Assembly: GCA_022701925.1 (NCBI GenBank) | Contig: JAKONM010000320.1 | Coordinates: 1-9,118 of the forward strand | Length of the DNA stretch: 9,118 bases | Reading direction: 5' to 3' | Origin: Microbacteriaceae bacterium | GTDB lineage: Bacteria > Actinomycetota > Actinomycetes > Actinomycetales > Microbacteriaceae | Shown here: one piece after another, positions 5,213 to 9,118 of the stretch | How the letters are laid out: each line of letters begins with the position of its first letter | How positions within the stretch are numbered: the first letter of the stretch is position 1 | The notes under the pieces: generated by a model | Databases searched by the model: none | What the model was told of the DNA's origin: nothing | The model's input: only the letters and a program-made list of their open reading frames with translations | Program-made: the position numbers and the translations under genes

Positions 5213-6589
5213 GTGTCCGAGCCGATCCCCGCCGCGCCCGTCGTGGTGCTGCTGCACGCCCTGGGGCTGTCGTCCCGCTCGTGGGACGGCGTCGTCGACG
5301 CGCTGGGCGACCCCTTCGACTGCGTCGCGATCGACCTGCCCGGCTACGGCGACGCGGCCGGGTCCGACCGGCTGACGGTCGAGCAGTCCGCGCTGGTGGT
5401 CGCGGAGCGGCTGCGCGCGCTGCAGCCCGACCGCTGGCTGATCGCCGGCCACTCGATGGGCGGCAAGGTCGCGGCGGTCGTGACCGCGTGGGCGGAGGCC
5501 GGCGAGCAGGGCCTGATCGCCCCGGACGGGCTGGTGCTGGTCGACGCCAGCCCGCCCTCCCCCGAGCCGATGAGCGAGCAGCGCCGGGCCGGCATGGAGG
5601 ACTGGGCCGAGGACGGCCCCGTGTCGCCCGCGCAGGCCGAGCGCTTCGTGGACCAGAACGCCCCGCACGCGCTGCCCGCGCTGCGGGAGACGGCGGTCGC
5701 GGACGTGCAGCGCGCGGCGCCGACGGCGTGGCTGCAGTGGCTCGAGCGCGGCAGCCTGGAGGACTGGACCGACGCGGTCGGCGTGCTGCGCACCCCCGCC
5801 GTGATCGTCGCCAGCGACCCGGGCGGCGACCTGGGGCCCGCGGCGCAGCGCCGGCTCACGCTGCCGCACGTGCCGGGCGCGACGGTGCAGGAGGTCGACG
5901 GCGCCGGGCACTTCGTGGTGCTGGAGCAGCCGCAGGCCGTGGCCGACGCGATCGCCGGGCTGTGGCAGCGGGTGTCGGGGCCGCGGGCGCTCCCCGCCGC
6001 CTTCGCGCGGCTGATCGCCTCCGACCGCGTCAGTGCGAAGACGCGCGCCGTCATGCTGGCGCGGCTCGACGGCCCGGGCGACGCCCCGCGCGCCCTGGAC
6101 GACGCGCAGCGCGACCTGCTGACCGCGCTGCTGGCGCGGATCATCCCCCAGCGCGGCACCGACCTGGACCTGGCCGGTCGCATCGACAGCCAGCTGGCCG
6201 CCGGCAACGACGACGGCTGGCGCTTCGGCGACCTGCCGCCCGACGTGCAGGCCTGGCGCGCGGGCCTCGACACGGTGGCCGCGGTCGCTCCGGGCCTCGC
6301 CGACCTCCCCGCCGAGGAGCAGGACGCCTGGATCACCCGGTTCAGCGACGGCGAGGCGGGCTCGGACGAGCCCGGGCTGCTGGACGGGCGGCGCATGGGC
6401 CTGTGGTTCGAGGACGTGCGCGGCGAGGGCGTGCGGGTGTGGCTGTCGCACCCCGCCGCCCAGGCGTGGATCCGGTACGACGGGTTCGCGGACGGCGGCG
6501 ACGGCGAGCGCAAGCAGGGCTACCTGCGCACGCGCGCCGGCGAGCGCGAGCCGTGGCAGCGGGACTGGCGCACGGGCGCCGCCCGGTGA
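5213..6589 (+). CDS. Alpha/beta hydrolase fused to gluconate 2-dehydrogenase subunit-3-like domain
   Basis: The 458-aa product has two domains. Residues ~8-255 are an alpha/beta hydrolase with LLHALG as oxyanion region (13-18), nucleophile S81 in GHSMGG, a likely D202, and H233 in GAGHFVVLEQP. Residues ~293-445 resemble the small gamma subunit of membrane-type gluconate 2-dehydrogenases and related FAD dehydrogenases. Seen there are LLTALLARIIPQ, DLAGRIDSQLAAG, a helical middle, LWFEDVRGEGVRVWLSHPAAQAWIRYDG and a GERKQGYL tail. In that family the subunit is normally a separate, often exported protein that helps fold or assemble the GMC subunit; here there is no signal peptide. The start is GTG at 5213, four bases after AGGAGG; upstream frame extension lies in the control region. 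The matching GMC gene follows 85 bases downstream. Hydrolysis of a lactone or ester product is inferred from context. Confidence 0.85.
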   Translation: MSEPIPAAPVVVLLHALGLSSRSWDGVVDALGDPFDCVAIDLPGYGDAAGSDRLTVEQSALVVAERLRALQPDRWLIAGHSMGGKVAAVVTAWAEAGEQGLIAPDGLVLVDASPPSPEPMSEQRRAGMEDWAEDGPVSPAQAERFVDQNAPHALPALRETAVADVQRAAPTAWLQWLERGSLEDWTDAVGVLRTPAVIVASDPGGDLGPAAQRRLTLPHVPGATVQEVDGAGHFVVLEQPQAVADAIAGLWQRVSGPRALPAAFARLIASDRVSAKTRAVMLARLDGPGDAPRALDDAQRDLLTALLARIIPQRGTDLDLAGRIDSQLAAGNDDGWRFGDLPPDVQAWRAGLDTVAAVAPGLADLPAEEQDAWITRFSDGEAGSDEPGLLDGRRMGLWFEDVRGEGVRVWLSHPAAQAWIRYDGFADGGDGERKQGYLRTRAGEREPWQRDWRTGAAR

Positions 6590-6607
6590 GCGCGCAGGAC
6601 TCCCGGA

Positions 6608-6624
6608 GCACCCCCGCGGGGTGC
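6608..6624 (+). promoter_or_regulatory. Intercistronic hairpin before the GMC gene
   Basis: GCACCCC (6608-6614) and GGGGTGC (6618-6624) form a perfect 7-bp, all but pure G-C stem with a 3-base loop, in the 85-base gap between the hydrolase fusion and the GMC gene. No T-tract follows, so it is more likely an mRNA-processing or stability hairpin, or a partial attenuator, than a full terminator. Confidence 0.45.
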
Positions 6625-6674
6625 CCGACGACGACGAGGGGCCGCGGTCGCGGCACGAGCGAGGAGCGGGACGC

Positions 6675-8228
6675 ATGGATCTGACGCGGATGCGCCGGTG
6701 GGCGGAGCACGAGGAGGTCGACGCGGTCGTCATCGGCACGGGCGCGGGCGGGGCGCCGATCCTGGCGCGCCTGGCCGCGGCGGGCCGCAGCGTCGTCGCG
6801 CTGGAGGCCGGCCCGAACTGGGACCCGGCCGACCACACGCCCGACGAGATCCAGGCGAACGAGCTGTACTGGACCGGCGAGCGGCTGTCGGGCGGCGGCA
6901 CGCCGGAGGCCTTCGGCGGCAACAACTCCGGCACCGGCGTCGGCGGCTCCACGCTGCACTGGGGCGCGTTCTGCCCGCGGCCCCGCGCGGACGACTTCAA
7001 GACCGCCTCCACCGAGGGCGTCGGCGCCGACTGGCCGCTGACGCTCGACGAGCTGCTGCCGTACCTGCTGGAGGTCGAGGACTTCATCGGCGTCTCCGGC
7101 CCCGCGGACTACCCGTGGGAGCCCGGCCGCTCCTACGCGATGCCGCCCGTCGCCCGCAACGCGCCCGCCGACTTCATGGCGGCCGGCTGCGAGGCGCTCG
7201 GCATCAGGGCGACCGACGGCCCGGCGGCGATGCTGTCGCGCGACCGCCAGCAGCCCCACTGGGGCCTGCGCCCCGCGGCGAACAACTCCGGCTCCATCCA
7301 CCAGGGCGAGCGCACCGGCGCCAAGGCGACGATGGACACCACCTACCTGCCGTTCGCGGTCGGCCACGGCGCCGAGATCCGCGCCGAGGCGATGGTGCAC
7401 GGGCTGGAGCGCGACTCCACCGGCCGCATCACCGCGGTCGTGTACCGGCAGCACGGGGTCGACCACCGGCAGCGCACGAAGGCCGTGTTCCTCTGCGGCG
7501 GCGGGGTCGAGTCGCCCCGGCTGCTGCTGAACCTGGACCTGGCCAACAGCAGCGACCAGGTGGGCCGCAACTACCTGGCGCACCCGGCCGCGCAGGTGTG
7601 GGGCCGTTTCGACGAGCCGACCATGATGTGGCGCGGCTACCCGTCCTCCCTGATCACGGAGGACTTCTGGCGGTCGAGCGACGACTCCTACGCCAGCGGC
7701 TACCTGATCCAGAGCCTGGGCGTGATGCCGGTGACGCTCGCGACCTCCATGGCCCGCGGTGGCATGTGGGGCGAGCGGCTGATGGACCGGCTGGAGCACT
7801 ACGACCACTTCGCCGGCATCGGCATCAACGGCGAGTGCCTGCCGTCGGACCAGAACCGGCTGACCCTGTCCGACGAGGTCGACGAGGTCGGGCTGCGGCG
7901 CGCGCGCATCGACTTCACGTTCGGGGAGAACGAGGAGAAGATCACCGACCACGGCGTCGACGTGATGCGGCGCATCTGGGAGGCGGCCGGCGCGAAGGAC
8001 GTGTTCGTGCTGCCCCGCAACGCGCACACCGAGGGCACCCTGCGGATGGGCGACGACGCCGGCGAGAACGTGGTCGACCGCGACTGCCGCAGCTTCGACG
8101 TGCCGAACCTCTGGGTGTGCGACAACTCGGTGTTCCCGACGTCGATGATCGCCAACCCGGCGACCACGATCATGGCGCTGGCGCTGCGCACCGCCGACGT
8201 CTTCCTGGGCCGCCCGCTCCCCGCCTGA
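6675..8228 (+). CDS. GMC family FAD-dependent dehydrogenase (large subunit)
   Basis: The 517-aa flavoprotein oxidises an alcohol, sugar or sugar-acid hydroxyl. The N-terminus has the FAD-binding Rossmann motif GTGAGG (21-26) with E44 at the end of the second strand (VVALEAG). GGNNSGTGVGGSTLHWGAF near 80-100 is the GMC flavin-contact region typical of gluconate-dehydrogenase-like members, and GGGVESPRLLL is the second signature. The C-terminal GMC domain supplies H451 (NAHTEGTLRMG) and N494 (IANPATTIMALA), matching the catalytic His/Asn pair. No signal peptide or twin-arginine motif is seen, so it appears cytoplasmic, and no cytochrome c subunit is encoded nearby. The ATG at 6675 has GAGGAG eight bases upstream; an in-frame GTG at 6621 lies inside a hairpin and is less likely. 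It is probably co-transcribed with the upstream subunit-3 fusion, its presumed partner. The substrate is unknown. Confidence 0.93.
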   Translation: MDLTRMRRWAEHEEVDAVVIGTGAGGAPILARLAAAGRSVVALEAGPNWDPADHTPDEIQANELYWTGERLSGGGTPEAFGGNNSGTGVGGSTLHWGAFCPRPRADDFKTASTEGVGADWPLTLDELLPYLLEVEDFIGVSGPADYPWEPGRSYAMPPVARNAPADFMAAGCEALGIRATDGPAAMLSRDRQQPHWGLRPAANNSGSIHQGERTGAKATMDTTYLPFAVGHGAEIRAEAMVHGLERDSTGRITAVVYRQHGVDHRQRTKAVFLCGGGVESPRLLLNLDLANSSDQVGRNYLAHPAAQVWGRFDEPTMMWRGYPSSLITEDFWRSSDDSYASGYLIQSLGVMPVTLATSMARGGMWGERLMDRLEHYDHFAGIGINGECLPSDQNRLTLSDEVDEVGLRRARIDFTFGENEEKITDHGVDVMRRIWEAAGAKDVFVLPRNAHTEGTLRMGDDAGENVVDRDCRSFDVPNLWVCDNSVFPTSMIANPATTIMALALRTADVFLGRPLPA

Positions 8229-8250
8229 CCGCAGGGCTCCGGACGGGGAG

Positions 8251-8354
8251 CTCGCGGATCCGCAGAACTCGCGCGGATCCGCAGGAACCCGCCGACACGC
8301 CGGTCGAGGACGCCTCGGACCCGGCGTGTCGGGGAGGAACTGCGGATCCGCGAG
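8251..8354. repeat. Symmetric intergenic repeat element, copy B
   Basis: Same architecture and orientation as 1431-1533, offset by exactly 6821 bases with no indels. Here the outer boxes CTCGCGGATCCGCAG (8251-8265) and CTGCGGATCCGCGAG (8340-8354) are perfect 15-bp inverted repeats of each other. The second box is at 8271-8282. The inner arms CGACACGCCG (8293-8302) and CGGCGTGTCG (8322-8331) pair perfectly, with one extra pair outside. The element fills most of the gap between the converging GMC and SIMPL genes, 22 bases after the GMC stop and 17 bases past the SIMPL stop. It may serve as a bidirectional transcript end, although no T-tract is present. Confidence 0.85.
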
Positions 8355-8371
8355 GACCGCGGACAGGCGGG

Positions 8372-9076
8372 CTAGCGGCCCAGGTCCTGCTCGCGGGCGC
8401 GGGCCGCGCGCCGGGCGCGCACCGCGTCGGGCGGCGGCGCGGACGCGTCGCCCGCGGTCTCGAAGTCGGCGGCGACCGCGGCGGCCACCTCGATCGCGGC
8501 TGGATGCAGCTCGAAGCCGGTGGACCGCGACTCGGCGCGGGACAGCAGGATGCCGGAGGGCTCGCCGCCGTGCCGCAGGCCGCCCTCCCGGAGGTGCAGC
8601 ATCCGCACCTCGGCGGCGCCGGTCGCGGCCGCGTAGACCTCCGCCCGCTCCACCGCGTCGCGCACGGCCTCGGTGCGGACGGCGCCCTCGGCCTCGCGCC
8701 GCGTCGCCGCGGTCAGCGCCCAGTCGACGCCGTCGACCAGCACGCCCTCGAGCACTGCGACGTCGCCCAGCCAGACGCCCAGGCGGGTGAGGTCGCGGAA
8801 CCGCACCTCGAGCCGGGCGGTGCTCACGCGCACCCGCTCGTTCCGGTCCGCCGCGGCGTCCCAGCGCAGCTCCACCGCGGTCACGACCTCGCCGCCCGAC
8901 CAGCGGCCGGCCGCGCCCTGCGCCACGAGCGCGCGGGCCTCCCCGCTGAGCCGTGCGTGCAGCGCCGCGACGACGGCAGCGCCCTCCGGGCCGTCGGCGG
9001 TCAGCCGCAGCCGTACGGTGCCGCGCTCGGCGGGCAGCGATCGGGACGCGGAGCCGGCGACGGAGATGAGGACCAC
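8372..9076 (-). CDS. SIMPL domain-containing protein (DUF541 family)
   Basis: The 234-aa product matches the SIMPL pattern. An early strand ISVAGSASRSLPAERGTVRLRLTADGPEGAAVVAALHARL is followed by a central region VRVSTARLEVRFRDLTRLGVWLG. Next comes the family's most typical stretch, GVDWALTAATRREAEGAVRTEAVRDAVERAEVYAAATG (about 115-150). These proteins are poorly understood; some relatives are secreted or periplasmic (BP26/OMP28), and one is linked to the IRAK-1 signalling pathway in animals. Here no signal peptide or membrane anchor is visible, so it appears cytoplasmic. The GTG at 9076 is supported by GGAGGA at 9090-9085, eight bases upstream. The C-terminus is an Arg/Ala-rich tail (VRARRAARAREQDLGR). 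It converges on the GMC gene, with a repeat element between the two stops, and its role there is unclear. Confidence 0.82.
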   Translation of the reverse strand: MVLISVAGSASRSLPAERGTVRLRLTADGPEGAAVVAALHARLSGEARALVAQGAAGRWSGGEVVTAVELRWDAAADRNERVRVSTARLEVRFRDLTRLGVWLGDVAVLEGVLVDGVDWALTAATRREAEGAVRTEAVRDAVERAEVYAAATGAAEVRMLHLREGGLRHGGEPSGILLSRAESRSTGFELHPAAIEVAAAVAADFETAGDASAPPPDAVRARRAARAREQDLGR

Positions 9077-9098
9077 GGCACCGATCCTCCACCCGCCG

Positions 9099-9115
9099 CG
9101 CGTCGTGGCGACGCG
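9099..9115. other. Short perfect hairpin upstream of the SIMPL gene
   Basis: CGCGTCG (9099-9105) and CGACGCG (9109-9115) form a 7-bp stem with a 3-base loop, 23 bases upstream of the SIMPL start. It could be part of the SIMPL promoter or the end of a gene beyond the window. In DNA this G/C-rich a chance hairpin is possible. Confidence 0.3.
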
Positions 9116-9118
9116 GCC

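Noticed and set aside
2970..5375. An 801-codon rightward frame
   Set aside because: It is the antisense shadow of the hydrolase-ABC gene: compositionally biased and with no recognisable domain, as expected in very GC-rich DNA.
8251..8354. A MITE or insertion-sequence remnant with 15-bp terminal inverted repeats
   Set aside because: No target-site duplication is evident, and interior spacers have drifted while internal boxes have not, which is not the pattern of a transposed copy. It remains possible but is not preferred.
6342..9092. A 916-codon leftward frame spanning the GMC and SIMPL genes
   Set aside because: It lies opposite strong domain matches, is Arg/Gly-rich, and crosses the intergenic repeat element. 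It is a shadow frame.
1..9118. CRISPR arrays, tRNA or rRNA genes, phage or transposase genes
   Set aside because: None was seen on either strand.

Overview
The window is very GC-rich, with strongly GC-biased third codon positions, frequent GTG starts and many long antisense shadow frames. This suggests a high-GC actinobacterium. The pairing of a GMC dehydrogenase with a gluconate-dehydrogenase subunit-3 domain, together with the protein style, fits soil Actinomycetota such as Thermoleophilia (Patulibacter/Conexibacter-like). That placement is an inference, not proven by the sequence.

Layout. Positions 1-646 hold a leftward PadR-type repressor gene, abutting the start of a downstream gene that runs off the edge. 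A near-perfect 26-bp palindrome sits right at the repressor's start codon and is a likely autoregulatory operator. Positions 711-1420 hold two small unrecognised genes that face each other tail to tail (149 aa, tryptophan-rich; 83 aa, very acidic). Positions 1540-5081 hold a leftward ABC exporter operon of two overlapping genes. Its upstream gene is an unusual three-part fusion: a secreted S15/CocE-type alpha/beta hydrolase with a C-terminal beta domain, one transmembrane helix, then a cytoplasmic ABC ATPase. The downstream gene is the six-helix permease. Positions 5082-5212 are a short divergent control region rich in inverted repeats.

Positions 5213-8228 hold a rightward two-gene oxidation operon. 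The first gene fuses an alpha/beta hydrolase to a gluconate 2-dehydrogenase subunit-3-like domain. The second is a 517-aa GMC-family FAD dehydrogenase. Together they look like a cytoplasmic alcohol or sugar dehydrogenase whose small subunit carries its own hydrolase, possibly to open a lactone product. Positions 8372-9076 hold a leftward SIMPL-domain protein.

The most unusual non-coding signal is a 103-bp intergenic element present twice (1431-1533 and 8252-8354, same orientation, no indels). Five short blocks match at 62 of 63 positions, while the spacers between them match at only 11 of 40 yet have exactly the same lengths. Its 79-bp core is a symmetric nested dyad: box, 10 bp, arm, 19 bp, arm, 10 bp, box. 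An extra copy of the GGATCC box lies 19 bp outside. In both cases it lies just past the 3' end of a leftward gene. I do not recognise it as a named element.
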